The notes under the pieces: model-generated
What the model was told of the DNA's origin: nothing
The model's input: only the letters and a program-made list of their open reading frames with translations
Databases searched by the model: none
Shown: positions 17,998-26,614 of the stretch, in pieces
How the letters are laid out: every line of letters begins with the position of its first letter
How positions within the stretch are numbered: position 1 is the first letter of the stretch
Made by a program: the position numbers and the translations under genes
From: Pseudomonas sp. CCC3.1
GTDB taxonomy: Bacteria > Pseudomonadota > Gammaproteobacteria > Pseudomonadales > Pseudomonadaceae
Length of the DNA stretch: 64,000 nt
NCBI RefSeq assembly: GCF_034347405.1
Contig: NZ_CP133778.1
Location: forward strand, 2,790,001-2,854,000
Direction of reading: 5' to 3'

Positions 17998-18699
17998 TCA
18001 GCATTCCCATTCCGAACGGCTGAACAAGTACCCCTTACCCCACACGGTTTTAATCTTGCGTGCCTCACCGGCGGCGTCGTCGAACTTGCGCCGCAACTTG
18101 GAGATGGCCACGTCTACCGAGCGATCGGTGCCGTTAAACTCAATGCCGCGCAGGCGTTGCAGGATCTGGTCCCGGCTCAGCACTTCACCGGCATGCCGGG
18201 CCAATACCACCAAGAGGTTGTATTCGCCGCTCGAGAGCTCGATGATGTCACCGCGCCATGTCACAGTGCGCTCCGACAGGTCGATGCACAAATTGCCCAT
18301 CAAAATCCGGTCGCTGGCCACTTGCGGCTCTGTCAGGCTGCTGCGCCGCAATAAAGTGCGTACGCGCGCCAACAGTACCCGGGGATCGCAAGGTTTTGTC
18401 ACATAATCATCGGCGCCCATCTCAAGCCCCAACACCTGATCATGGCTGTCGTCGCGCGCAGTCAACATCAGGATCGGCAGGCTCGCGGAGTCGGCTCGTA
18501 ATAAGCGACAGACTTGCAAACCATCAAGGCCCGGCAACATCAGGTCGAGAATAACCAGGTCCGGAGGGTTTCTTCGCGCCAGGTCACGGACTTGGTCACC
18601 GCGTGCAAGCACGCTGACTTGATAGCCGTTGCGCTCCAGGTAGCTGGCGATCAGCTCCGAAAGTGCGGCGTCGTCTTCGACCAGCAGAATAGTGGGCAT
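17998..18699 (-). CDS. OmpR-family response regulator (RstA-like)
   Basis: This 233-residue protein has a receiver domain (residues 1 to about 118) with the acidic pair EDD near residue 8, the phospho-acceptor Asp in LVILDLMLPG, and the Lys in YVTKPCDP. A winged-helix OmpR-type DNA-binding domain follows (LSSGEYNLL, RSVDVAISKLRRK, KTVWGKGYLF). It is the partner of the kinase encoded just downstream. The phased TTCACA repeats at 18765-18801 in the divergent promoter region are a plausible binding site. Confidence 0.92.
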   Translation of the reverse strand: MPTILLVEDDAALSELIASYLERNGYQVSVLARGDQVRDLARRNPPDLVILDLMLPGLDGLQVCRLLRADSASLPILMLTARDDSHDQVLGLEMGADDYVTKPCDPRVLLARVRTLLRRSSLTEPQVASDRILMGNLCIDLSERTVTWRGDIIELSSGEYNLLVVLARHAGEVLSRDQILQRLRGIEFNGTDRSVDVAISKLRRKFDDAAGEARKIKTVWGKGYLFSRSEWEC

Positions 18700-18764
18700 A
18701 ATAAATGCTTACAAACGGGGAAAGCCCGAAGGATATACAACCTCAAAGGGATAGGAGCAGAACC

Positions 18765-18801
18765 TTCACATTTTTTCACACACCACCTACACAGCTTCAC
18801 A
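18765..18801 (+). promoter_or_regulatory. Phased TTCACA direct repeats, candidate response-regulator operator
   Basis: TTCACA occurs at 18765, 18775 and 18796. The 10- and 21-bp offsets put all three copies on the same face of the helix, the pattern bound by OmpR-type regulators. They lie between the response regulator gene and the RND adaptor gene, 77-113 bp before the adaptor start. Confidence 0.5.
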
Positions 18802-18877
18802 ACGCCTTTTGCGTGCTGCGCTTAGCATGCCAAGGTCTTTTACAGACATATCCTGCATTTATAAGAAGGCACGAACG

Positions 18878-20032
18878 TTGAAAAAGCTCTTCGTCCCGCT
18901 ATGTCTTTCGGCACTGGCTCTGGCCCTCAGTGCCTGCGGCAAAAGCCCCGCCACTGAAGAAAAGACACCTTTGGTCAAGGTCAGCACTGAAGTCATCGTC
19001 CCGCAAACCCTGTCGATCAGTAATGAACTGAGTGGCCGCGTGGTTGCTCCGCGTGTTGCTCAAGTCAGCGCCCGAGTCGCCGGCGTGGTATTGAAACGCG
19101 CTTTCGAGGAAGGCAGCGAAGTCAAACAAGGCGACGTGTTGTTTGTGATTGATCCGGCGCCCTTGAAGGCTGAACTGGACAGTGCTCAGGCAGCGTTGCG
19201 CAAATCCGAGGCACTGGCAATGCAGGCAAAACTGCAAGACCAGCGCTACAGTGCCTTGGTTGACAGCAACGCCGTCAGCCGCCAGGACTACGACAACGCC
19301 CGTGCGCAAACCCAGCAGGCTCAAGCCGATGTGGCCGCCAACAAGGCTGCGGTTCAGCGCGCCAAGCTAAACTTGGGCTATGCCACCGTCACCGCCCCGA
19401 TTTCCGGGCGTATCGGGCGTGCACTGGTCACTGAGGGCGCATTGGTTGGCCAAGGTGAAGTCACACCGTTGGCGCGCATTCAGCAACTGGACCCGATTCA
19501 GGTTGATCTGCTGCAATCGACCCGCGACCTCGACAACTTGCGTGATTCATTCCGCGCAGGCGAGTTGCAACAGGTAGGCAAGAATCAGGCGGCCGTCACC
19601 TTGATCCGCGATAACGGCAGCCCTTACCCGCTGCCCGGCAAACTGTTGTTCACGGACCTGAGTGTTGACCCGAGCACCGGGCAAATCATTCTGCGCAGCG
19701 AGTTCGCCAATCCGGACCACGATCTGTTGCCGGGCAGCTTTGTCAGGGTGCGCCTGGAACAAGCGGTCAACAAACAAGGGATCAGCGTGCCACAGCGCGC
19801 CATTGTGCGTGACAGCGCCGGTGTCGCCCAAGTGCTACTGATTGACACCGAGAATCGGGTCAAGCAGCAGCCTGTGCAATTGGGCGGCGTGTTGAATGAT
19901 CGCTGGATCGTCAACGACGGCCTCAAGGCTGGCGACCGCATTGTGATCGAAGGTTTGCAACATGCTCGCCCCGGCGAACAGGTGCAAATTGATGACCCCA
20001 AACTTCCTCTCGCACACTCCACGGATCAGTGA
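18878..20032 (+). CDS. RND efflux periplasmic adaptor (MFP) lipoprotein
   Basis: This 384-residue membrane fusion protein has a lipoprotein signal (KKLFVPLCLSALALALSAC, Cys as lipid anchor). A lipoyl half (VAGVVLKRAFEEGSEVKQGD), an alpha-helical hairpin (about residues 95-165), the second lipoyl half (ATVTAPISGRIG) and beta-barrel and proximal domains follow. It joins the RND pump to an outer-membrane channel. I chose the TTG at 18878 because AGAAGG lies nine nt upstream and the lipoprotein signal begins there. It overlaps or abuts the pump gene, and no outer-membrane factor gene is present, so a shared channel such as OprM is implied. Confidence 0.9.
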   Translation: MKKLFVPLCLSALALALSACGKSPATEEKTPLVKVSTEVIVPQTLSISNELSGRVVAPRVAQVSARVAGVVLKRAFEEGSEVKQGDVLFVIDPAPLKAELDSAQAALRKSEALAMQAKLQDQRYSALVDSNAVSRQDYDNARAQTQQAQADVAANKAAVQRAKLNLGYATVTAPISGRIGRALVTEGALVGQGEVTPLARIQQLDPIQVDLLQSTRDLDNLRDSFRAGELQQVGKNQAAVTLIRDNGSPYPLPGKLLFTDLSVDPSTGQIILRSEFANPDHDLLPGSFVRVRLEQAVNKQGISVPQRAIVRDSAGVAQVLLIDTENRVKQQPVQLGGVLNDRWIVNDGLKAGDRIVIEGLQHARPGEQVQIDDPKLPLAHSTDQ

Positions 20033-20034
20033 GC

Positions 20035-23000
20035 ATGCCGCAGTTCTTTATCGATCGGCCGATCTTTGCATGGGTCGTGGCGTTGTTTATTGTGCTGGCC
20101 GGGGCATTGGCAATCCCGCAGTTGCCAGTGGCCAAATACCCGAACGTAGCGCCGCCGCAAGTTGAAGTGTATGCGGTGTACCCCGGTGCCTCGGCACAAA
20201 CCCTGGACGAAAGCGTGGTCAGCCTGATTGAGCAAGAGCTCAATGGCACCGACGGCCTGCTGTATTTTGAGTCCCAGAGCAGCCTCGGCAGTGCCAGCAT
20301 TACCGCGACCTTCAAACCCGGCACCGATCCGGAGCTGGCACAGGTCAACGTGCAAAACCGCCTTAAAGCAGTGGAGTCACGTCTGCCGCAGGCGGTGATT
20401 CAACAAGGCTTGCAGGTCGAGAAGATTTCTTCGGGCTTTTTGATGCTGGTGACGCTCACCGCCGATGAGACCAGCGGGCTGGATGAAATTGCGCTCAGCG
20501 ATTATCTGGCGCGTAACGTCATGAACGAGGTCAAGCGCGTCGAAGGTGTCGGCAAGGCCCAGCAGTATGGTTCTGAGCGCGCGATGCGAATCTGGATCAG
20601 CCCGCAAAAGCTGATTGCCTTCAACCTCACGCCTGCTGACGTCAACCAAGCCATTGCCAGTCAAAACGCCCAGGTATCTGCCGGCAGCATCGGCGATTTG
20701 CCAGGTCGCTCGACTCAGGAAATAACCGCCACGGTATTGGTCAAAGGCCAATTGTCGAGCCCGCAAGAGTTCGGCGATATTGTGTTGCGGGCGAATCCTG
20801 ATGGCTCTGCGGTGCGCATCAGTGATGTGGCGCGGGTTGAAATCGGCAGCCAGGAATACCAGTACGGCACGCGGCTGAATGGCAAGTCTTCCAGCGCTTT
20901 CAGCGTGAAGCTGGCCCCCGAGGCGAACGCCTTGAGCACGGGCAATCTGATCCGCGCCAAGATGGACGATCTGAGTCGCTACTTCCCGAAAGGCGTTGAA
21001 TACAAGATTCCTTATGACACCACGCCTTTCGTCAAAGTCTCGATCACCAAGGTGATCTACACCCTGGTCGAAGCCATGGTGCTGGTGTTTACAGTGATGT
21101 TCCTGTTCTTGCAGAACATCCGTTACACCCTGATTCCAACGCTGGTGGTGCCGGTTGCACTGATTGGCACGTTTGCCACCATGCTGGTCATGGGGTTCTC
21201 GATCAACGTGCTGACCATGTTCGGCATGGTGCTGGCCATCGGTATTCTGGTGGACGATGCGATTGTGGTGGTTGAAAACGTCGAGCGGATCATGGTCAGC
21301 GAAGGGTTGTCACCCCGCGAGGCCACGCGCAAGGCGATGACCCAAATCAGCGGCGCCATCATCGGCATCACTCTGGTACTGGTTGCCGTATTTATTCCCA
21401 TGGCGTTTATGCCGGGTTCGGTCGGGGTGATCTACCAGCAGTTCTCGGTGGCAATGGCCACCTCGATTCTGTTCTCGGCGTTTTTGGCCCTGTCGCTGAC
21501 CCCGGCGCTGTGCGCGACCTTGCTAAAACCCATCGCCAAGGGCGAGCATCATGCCAAGGGCGGCTTTTTCGGCTGGTTCAACCGCACGTTTGAGCGCATG
21601 TCCGAAGGCTACGAGCACTGGGTGGTGCATCTGATCAAGCGCAGCGGGCGTTATCTGCTGCTGTACGGCGCGTTAGTGGTGGTGCTGGTGGTGTGTTTTG
21701 CGCGCCTGCCCTCCTCCTTTCTGCCGGTCGAAGATCAGGGGTTCATCATTACGGACATCCAGTTGCCACCGGGAGCCAGCCAGAACCGCACCATTAAAGT
21801 GGCCGAGCAGATCGAGGCGCACTACGCGACAGAGCCAGGCGTGGGCAATACCACGATGATTCTGGGTTTCAGCTTCTCGGGCAGCGGGCAAAACGCGGCG
21901 TTGGCCTTTACCACTTTCAAAGACTGGTCGACGCGTGGCGTCAAGGATTCCGCCTCGGCCATCGCAGATCGGGCCAACGGTGCCTTCAGCGAACTCAAAG
22001 ATGCCGTGGCGTACGCCATCTTGCCGCCTGCGGTCAGCGGTCTGGGCACCTCCAGCGGTTTTGAGTTGCGTTTGCAAGACCGAGGCGGCGTCGGTTATGA
22101 CGTGCTGATGCAAGCCCGCACCGAGTTGTTGGCGCTGGCCGAGAAAAGCCCGGCGCTGGCTAATGTGCGTGAAAGCGCCTTGGCAGAGAGTCCGCAGGTA
22201 CAACTGGAAGTCGACCGCAAGCGGGCGAATGCACTCGGCATCTCGTTTGCTGACATTGGTAACGTACTGTCGACCGCCGTGGGCTCGGCCTACGTCAACG
22301 ATTTCCCGAATCAGGGACGCATGCAGCGAGTTGTGGTTCAGGCTGAGGGTGACCAGCGCAGTCAGGTCGAAGACCTGCTCAAGATCAATGTGCGCAACAA
22401 CCTGGGCAAAATGGTCCCGCTGTCGGCATTTGTCCAGGCACGCTGGATTCAGGGTCCGTCCCAGTTATCGCGTTACAACGGTTACCCGGCGGTGAGCATT
22501 GATGGTGAAGCAGCCCCCGGCCACAGTACCGGCGAAGCGATGCTAGAAATGCAACGCCTGGTTGATCGACTGCCCGCGGGCATGGGTCTTGAGTGGACGG
22601 GGTTATCGCTCCAGGAAAAACTCTCCGGGACGCTGGCGCCGATGTTGCTCGGGCTGTCGTTACTGGTGGTGTTCTTGTGCCTGGCGGCGCTGTATGAAAG
22701 CTGGTCGATCCCGACCGCTGTATTGCTGGTCGTGCCATTGGGCATTCTCGGTGCAGTATTGGCGGTCACGTTGCGCGGCATGCCGAATGACGTGTTCTTC
22801 AAAGTGGGCTTGATCACCATCATCGGCCTGTCGGCCAAGAACGCGATTTTGATCATCGAGTTCGCCAAGACCTTGTACGACGAAGGCCATGATCTGGTGG
22901 ACGCGACCGTACAGGCGGCGCGCTTGCGCTTACGCCCGATTGTCATGACCTCGCTGGCATTCATCCTGGGTGTGGTGCCGCTGGCGATTGCGACCGGGGC

Positions 23001-23136
23001 CAGTTCAGCCAGCCAGCAAGCCATTGGCACCGGCGTCATCGGCGGCATGATCGTTGCCACCTTGGCGGTGGTCTTTGTCCCGGTGTTTTTTGTAGTGGTC
23101 ATGAAGCTGACTCGCAGCAAGCCACGTCAAGGCTAA
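20035..23136 (+). CDS. RND multidrug efflux pump, HAE1 family
   Basis: This 1033-residue inner-membrane transporter has twelve transmembrane segments and two large periplasmic loops. The opening MPQFFIDRPIFAWVVALFIV is typical, and the proton-relay Asp pair is in IGILVDDAIVVVENVE (TM4). Substrates are likely hydrophobic drugs or solvents. By memory it resembles MexY/AdeB-type pumps that also lack a linked outer-membrane channel, but I cannot assign a named pump. An alternative GTG start at 20029 overlaps the adaptor stop; the ATG at 20035 fits the family start. The divergent two-component system probably regulates it. Confidence 0.92.
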   Translation: MPQFFIDRPIFAWVVALFIVLAGALAIPQLPVAKYPNVAPPQVEVYAVYPGASAQTLDESVVSLIEQELNGTDGLLYFESQSSLGSASITATFKPGTDPELAQVNVQNRLKAVESRLPQAVIQQGLQVEKISSGFLMLVTLTADETSGLDEIALSDYLARNVMNEVKRVEGVGKAQQYGSERAMRIWISPQKLIAFNLTPADVNQAIASQNAQVSAGSIGDLPGRSTQEITATVLVKGQLSSPQEFGDIVLRANPDGSAVRISDVARVEIGSQEYQYGTRLNGKSSSAFSVKLAPEANALSTGNLIRAKMDDLSRYFPKGVEYKIPYDTTPFVKVSITKVIYTLVEAMVLVFTVMFLFLQNIRYTLIPTLVVPVALIGTFATMLVMGFSINVLTMFGMVLAIGILVDDAIVVVENVERIMVSEGLSPREATRKAMTQISGAIIGITLVLVAVFIPMAFMPGSVGVIYQQFSVAMATSILFSAFLALSLTPALCATLLKPIAKGEHHAKGGFFGWFNRTFERMSEGYEHWVVHLIKRSGRYLLLYGALVVVLVVCFARLPSSFLPVEDQGFIITDIQLPPGASQNRTIKVAEQIEAHYATEPGVGNTTMILGFSFSGSGQNAALAFTTFKDWSTRGVKDSASAIADRANGAFSELKDAVAYAILPPAVSGLGTSSGFELRLQDRGGVGYDVLMQARTELLALAEKSPALANVRESALAESPQVQLEVDRKRANALGISFADIGNVLSTAVGSAYVNDFPNQGRMQRVVVQAEGDQRSQVEDLLKINVRNNLGKMVPLSAFVQARWIQGPSQLSRYNGYPAVSIDGEAAPGHSTGEAMLEMQRLVDRLPAGMGLEWTGLSLQEKLSGTLAPMLLGLSLLVVFLCLAALYESWSIPTAVLLVVPLGILGAVLAVTLRGMPNDVFFKVGLITIIGLSAKNAILIIEFAKTLYDEGHDLVDATVQAARLRLRPIVMTSLAFILGVVPLAIATGASSASQQAIGTGVIGGMIVATLAVVFVPVFFVVVMKLTRSKPRQG

Positions 23137-23192
23137 GTGCTGCTGCGCGTGCTAAGGTTCGGCAACACTCAGTAACAGGGATTGTATTGCCA

Positions 23193-23831
23193 ATGCCGCA
23201 CCTAGCACGGACCCATCCCCGTTTGACCGCTGCCACCGTACTGGGGGTAGCGGTCGGCATCTTTGCTCCAGCCGCCACACTGACCACCAAGGTTCTATTG
23301 GGCTGGAACACCGGCGTCTGGCTGTATTTGCTGCTGACCCTGTGGCTGATGCTGCGTTCCAAGGTTGCCGACGTTAAGCGTACGGCAGAAGTCGAAGACG
23401 AAAATGCCAGCATGGTGTTGTTCACAGTGAGCATTGCTGCCGTTGCCAGCCTGGCAGCCATCACCCTGGAACTCTCCGGCAACAGCAAACTCAGCCATGC
23501 CGATCAACTGATTCACTACGCCTTCACCGGGATGACCGTGGTGGGCTCGTGGCTGATGATTGGGGTTATTTTCGGCCTGCACTATGCGCGACTGTTTTAT
23601 AACAACGAAGGAACGGAGCCAGCATTGCGCTTCCCCGAAGGTGAGTTGAACCCGGATTACTGGGACTTCATGTACTTCTCTTTCACCCTGAGCGTTGCGG
23701 TACAGACGTCCGACGTGTGTATCGCCACCCGCGAAATGCGCAAAGCTGTGCTTGGCCACTCGCTGTTGGGTTTTTTGTTCAATACGGCGGTATTGGGTTT
23801 TTCGATCAACATCGCGGCAGGATTGTTTTGA
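23193..23831 (+). CDS. DUF1345 membrane protein
   Basis: This 212-residue protein has several hydrophobic helices and the DUF1345 hallmarks: MLRSKVADVKRTAEVEDEN after the second helix, then YFSFTLSVAVQTSDVC and the C-terminal NTAVLGFSINIAAG. The function of the family is unknown. CAGGGA lies about ten nt before the ATG at 23193; a TTG at 23187 is an alternative start. It lies 56 bp after the RND pump and could be cotranscribed with it. Confidence 0.82.
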   Translation: MPHLARTHPRLTAATVLGVAVGIFAPAATLTTKVLLGWNTGVWLYLLLTLWLMLRSKVADVKRTAEVEDENASMVLFTVSIAAVASLAAITLELSGNSKLSHADQLIHYAFTGMTVVGSWLMIGVIFGLHYARLFYNNEGTEPALRFPEGELNPDYWDFMYFSFTLSVAVQTSDVCIATREMRKAVLGHSLLGFLFNTAVLGFSINIAAGLF

Positions 23832-23851
23832 CTGTAGTGTCCGTCAAAACG

Positions 23852-23933
23852 TGTGGGAATCTGGCTTGCCAGCGATTGGATCTGCACGGTCAACGGTTAA
23901 AACCGTATCGCCTGCATCGCTGACAAGCCAGCT
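23852..23933. repeat. REPIN interrupted by the IS110 element
   Basis: The left REP (GTGTGGGAATCTGGCTTGCC, 23851-23870) faces a second REP in reverse orientation (ATCGCTGACAAGCCAGCT) that breaks off at 23933. The missing end of the second REP (CTCCCACC) is found at 25179-25186, on the far side of the IS. Joining the two restores a standard REP, so the IS sits inside this palindrome. Confidence 0.7.
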
Positions 23934-23936
23934 TGT

Positions 23937-24107
23937 GTCTTACGTCGGGATTAGACTGAGGATGAGAGCGGTGAGTGGCAAGCTGAATGCCTGGAGTGCT
24001 TAAAGCACGTGTGGGAGCCAACGCTGCCACTCACCTCTCCACTCTGGTTATTGAGCCCGAACAGTTGAACGAGCCCACCTCGAACAGTTACAAGCGCGGG
24101 CCAAACC
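23937..24107 (+). ncRNA. Predicted IS110 bridge RNA (target- and donor-binding loops)
   Basis: The first stem-loop pairs GGTGAGTGGCA (23970-23980) with TGCCACTCACC (24025-24035). Its 5' side holds GCAAGCT (23978-23984), 6 of 7 identical to the left target GCCAGCT (23927-23933). A small GTGC/GCAC hairpin follows (23996-24008), and its 3' side holds GTGGGAG (24011-24017), the complement of the right target CTCCCAC. The second stem pairs GCCCG (24055-24059) with CGGGC (24097-24101). Its 5' side holds ACAGTTG (24061-24067), identical to the element's right end (25172-25178). A CGAG/CTCG hairpin follows, and its 3' side holds ACAAG (24090-24094), the complement of CTTGT at the left end (23932-23936). 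The order matches known bridge RNAs. Exact RNA ends are not known. Confidence 0.72.
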
Positions 24108-24143
24108 AGAGCGCTCTCATCTTGAGTGTAAGAGGGTTTGGCC

Positions 24144-25076
24144 ATGTTTTCCTATCCTGCAGGGATTGATGTTTCCAAAGACAGCCTTGAAGTTCGGGTT
24201 AATCTGCTAGAGGTCGGGGTGAGTTGCCCCAATGCCGAAAGTGATTTCCCCGGGTTGATTGGGTGGTTGTTACTTCACCAAGTCGGCCGCGTTTTGCTTG
24301 AAGCTACCGGCGGTTATGAGCGCAATGTGATGAAGGCGCTTCAGACCGCAGGACTTGAAGTCATACGGATCAACCCGTGCCGTGCCAAAAGCTTTGCCAA
24401 GGCCATGGGGCAACAAGCCAAAACCGATCCGATAGATGCACGTTTTCTTGCGCAGTTTGCAGCCGTCATCAAAGCCCCTGGCGCCCGAATCACAAGTTCC
24501 GAGCAAGATAACTTGCGTGCGCTGGTCCAGCAGCGGGAACACTTTGTTCAGCAAATGGATGACGATAAGCGCAGGCTCAAAACGGCCTCATCCGACGTCG
24601 TCAAACCAGCGCTGCAAAGTCATATCGACTACCTGTGCAAGGCCATTAAAGCGATAGAAGTACTCATTAGTGAGTGCGCCGAAAGCCTGGACAGTGAAAA
24701 AACCGCTCGTTTGCGCTCAGTGAAAGGTATAGGGCTGATTACAGCGGCTAGTTTAATGTCCTATCTACCGGAGCTGGGCGAAGTTGGCAGGCGTCAGATT
24801 GCTGCGTTGGCGGGCATCGCCCCTTACAACGACGACAGTGGTAGACACCAAGGTAAGCGTCATATCAGCGGCGGCAGGTTCGCAGTACGCAGGTCGTTGT
24901 ATATGAGTTGTTGGTCCGTGATTCGGTATCAGCCTGAGTTCAGCGCCCGATACAAGGCGCTGCGCGAGAAAGGCAAATGCGCCAAAGTCGCGCTCATCGC
25001 CTGTATGCGGGTCTTGCTGATACGTCTAAACGCGATGATCCGTGATGGATCTGAATGGAAGGAACACGTCGTCTGA
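24144..25076 (+). CDS. IS110-family transposase/recombinase
   Basis: This 310-residue protein has an N-terminal RuvC-like DEDD domain: Asp of GIDVSKD near residue 9, Glu of LLEATGGYE, and the acidic pair in KTDPIDARF. A coiled-coil linker follows, then a C-terminal Tnp20 domain (SVKGIGLITAASL, ALAGIAPYNDDSG, KRHISGGR..VRRSLYM) containing the catalytic Ser region. It recombines DNA under bridge-RNA guidance in the studied family members. The ATG at 24144 has AGAGGG upstream. GGCCAAACC (24099-24107) can pair with GGTTTGGCC (24135-24143) directly before the ATG, which could fold away the ribosome binding site and limit expression. The frame is intact, so the element may be active. Confidence 0.93.
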   Translation: MFSYPAGIDVSKDSLEVRVNLLEVGVSCPNAESDFPGLIGWLLLHQVGRVLLEATGGYERNVMKALQTAGLEVIRINPCRAKSFAKAMGQQAKTDPIDARFLAQFAAVIKAPGARITSSEQDNLRALVQQREHFVQQMDDDKRRLKTASSDVVKPALQSHIDYLCKAIKAIEVLISECAESLDSEKTARLRSVKGIGLITAASLMSYLPELGEVGRRQIAALAGIAPYNDDSGRHQGKRHISGGRFAVRRSLYMSCWSVIRYQPEFSARYKALREKGKCAKVALIACMRVLLIRLNAMIRDGSEWKEHVV

Positions 25077-25202
25077 ACGGGACGGCAATACCTTCTTCAG
25101 ACAGCTGCACGGTTAGATACTGTGGGAGCTTTGCTGCCTCTGAGTTGGGCGACTCAATAAAAGTCGCCAAGACAGTTGCTCCCACCATTAATGGAGTGCT
25201 AT

Positions 25203-26279
25203 TTATTCAGTTTCAAGCACGCCACGACGGATCTGGTCGCGCTCGATCGATTCGAACAGTGCCTTGAAGTTGCCTTCGCCAAAACCATCATCGCCCTTGC
25301 GCTGGATAAACTCGAAGAACACCGGCCCCATCAGGTTTTCAGAGAAAATTTGCAGCAGCAAACGCTTGTCACCTTCGACCGAAGAACCATCCAGCAGAAT
25401 GCCACGTGACTGCAACGCTTCAACCGACTCACCATGGTTTGGCAAACGGCCTTCAAGCATTTCGTAGTAAGTGTCTGGTGGAGCGGTCATGAAGCGCATG
25501 CCGATTTTTTTCAGCGCGTCCCACGTTTTGATCAAATCATCCGTGAGGAAGGCCACGTGCTGGATGCCTTCACCGTTGAACTTCATCAGGAACTCTTCGA
25601 TCTGGCCAGCGCCTTTGGACGACTCTTCGTTCAACGGGATGCGGATCATGCCATCGGGTGCGGTCATCGCTTTGGACGTGAGACCGGTGTATTCACCTTT
25701 AATGTCGAAGTAACGAATTTCACGGAAGTTGAACAGTTTTTCGTAGAAGTTGGCCCAGTAAGCCATACGACCGCGATAGACGTTGTGCGTCAGGTGGTCG
25801 ATGATTTTTAGCCCTGTGCCGACAGGATTGCGATCAACGCCTTCGATAAACACAAAGTCGATGTCGTAAATCGAGCTGCCCTCGCCATAGCGGTCAATCA
25901 AGTACAGTGGCGCACCGCCAATGCCTTTGATGGCAGGCAGGTTCAACTCCATCGGGCCGGTCGGAATTTCGATGGGTTGAGCGCCCAGTTCCAGTGCGCG
26001 CGAGTAGGCTTTCTGTGCATTGCGCACGCGGAACGCCATGCCGCATACCGACGGCCCGTGCTCAGCGGCAAAATAAGAGGCTACGCTGTGCGGTTCGTTA
26101 TTGAGGATCAGGTTGATCTGGCCCTGACGATACAGGTGCACGTCTTTAGAACGATGGGTCGCCACCTTGGTGAAGCCCATGATTTCAAAAATCGGTTCGA
26201 GGGTATTAGGAACAGGGGCTGCGAATTCAATGAATTCAAAGCCCATCAGGCCCATTGGATTTTCGTATAGATCGGCCAT
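25203..26279 (-). CDS. hpd: 4-Hydroxyphenylpyruvate dioxygenase
   Basis: This 358-residue Fe(II) dioxygenase converts 4-hydroxyphenylpyruvate to homogentisate in tyrosine catabolism (and pyomelanin formation). It has two vicinal-oxygen-chelate halves. The iron ligands are His in IIDHLTHN (near 161), His in GIQHVAF (near 240) and Glu in VFFEFIQRKG (near 322), and GFGEGNFKALFESIE forms the C-terminal lid. Length and sequence are those of Pseudomonas HPPD. The other homogentisate-pathway genes are not in the window. The IS110 element ends about 20 bp beyond its stop, so the insertion may have removed or separated its native terminator. Confidence 0.97.
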   Translation of the reverse strand: MADLYENPMGLMGFEFIEFAAPVPNTLEPIFEIMGFTKVATHRSKDVHLYRQGQINLILNNEPHSVASYFAAEHGPSVCGMAFRVRNAQKAYSRALELGAQPIEIPTGPMELNLPAIKGIGGAPLYLIDRYGEGSSIYDIDFVFIEGVDRNPVGTGLKIIDHLTHNVYRGRMAYWANFYEKLFNFREIRYFDIKGEYTGLTSKAMTAPDGMIRIPLNEESSKGAGQIEEFLMKFNGEGIQHVAFLTDDLIKTWDALKKIGMRFMTAPPDTYYEMLEGRLPNHGESVEALQSRGILLDGSSVEGDKRLLLQIFSENLMGPVFFEFIQRKGDDGFGEGNFKALFESIERDQIRRGVLETE

Positions 26280-26614
26280 GTTGGCGCCTCATCAGAGTCA
26301 TTTTTAGAATTAACAGTGGGTTATTTGCTAAGAATGCTGAGGCACGCAGGCGGCGCACAAGAGATCCCGCGCACACTGCGCGCCAGGAAATCTCCGTAGA
26401 TCAGTTGGAACCCGAATATCTTCATTTCGACCCATCTCTTACGCGGTAGGGACTCCTGCTGGCAGAAGACATTATTCTTGTATGCGTAAGCCGATTCTAC
26501 ATGGCGTAATCTGGTTTGTCCTACCCCCATGTGAAATAGCCTGCAAGCAGTGCTAGCCTTACGCTGTTGCGAGCTAACGTATGCTCAAACCCTCTCTAGA
26601 CCGCAGGATCCCTA
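26280..26614. other. Intergenic region between hpd and the EAL gene
   Basis: These 335 bp hold the divergent promoters of hpd (minus) and the EAL-domain gene (plus). I see no gene, strong hairpin or recognisable operator. Two loosely similar motifs (ATGCGTAAG and ATGGCGTAA, around 26482-26507) may be part of a promoter but cannot be assigned. Confidence 0.3.

Larger units (their letters stand above)
23934..25180 (+). mobile_element. Complete IS110-family insertion sequence in a REP element
   Basis: The element is about 1247 bp with one transposase gene, a structured non-coding left end of about 210 nt and a short right end of about 100 nt, and no terminal inverted repeats, as expected for the IS110 group. 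The boundaries come from restoring the REP: left flank GACAAGCCAG-CT and right flank CT-CCCACC share a CT core (23932-23933 or 25179-25180). REP-targeting IS110 elements are known in pseudomonads and in E. coli (IS621). The right end has a GGCGACT/AGTCGCC hairpin (about 25147-25167). The boundaries are inferred. Confidence 0.75.

Noticed and set aside
18809..18877. Longer N-terminus of the RND adaptor from an upstream start
   Set aside because: It would put a polar stretch before the lipoprotein signal. The TTG at 18878 has AGAAGG and begins the signal directly.
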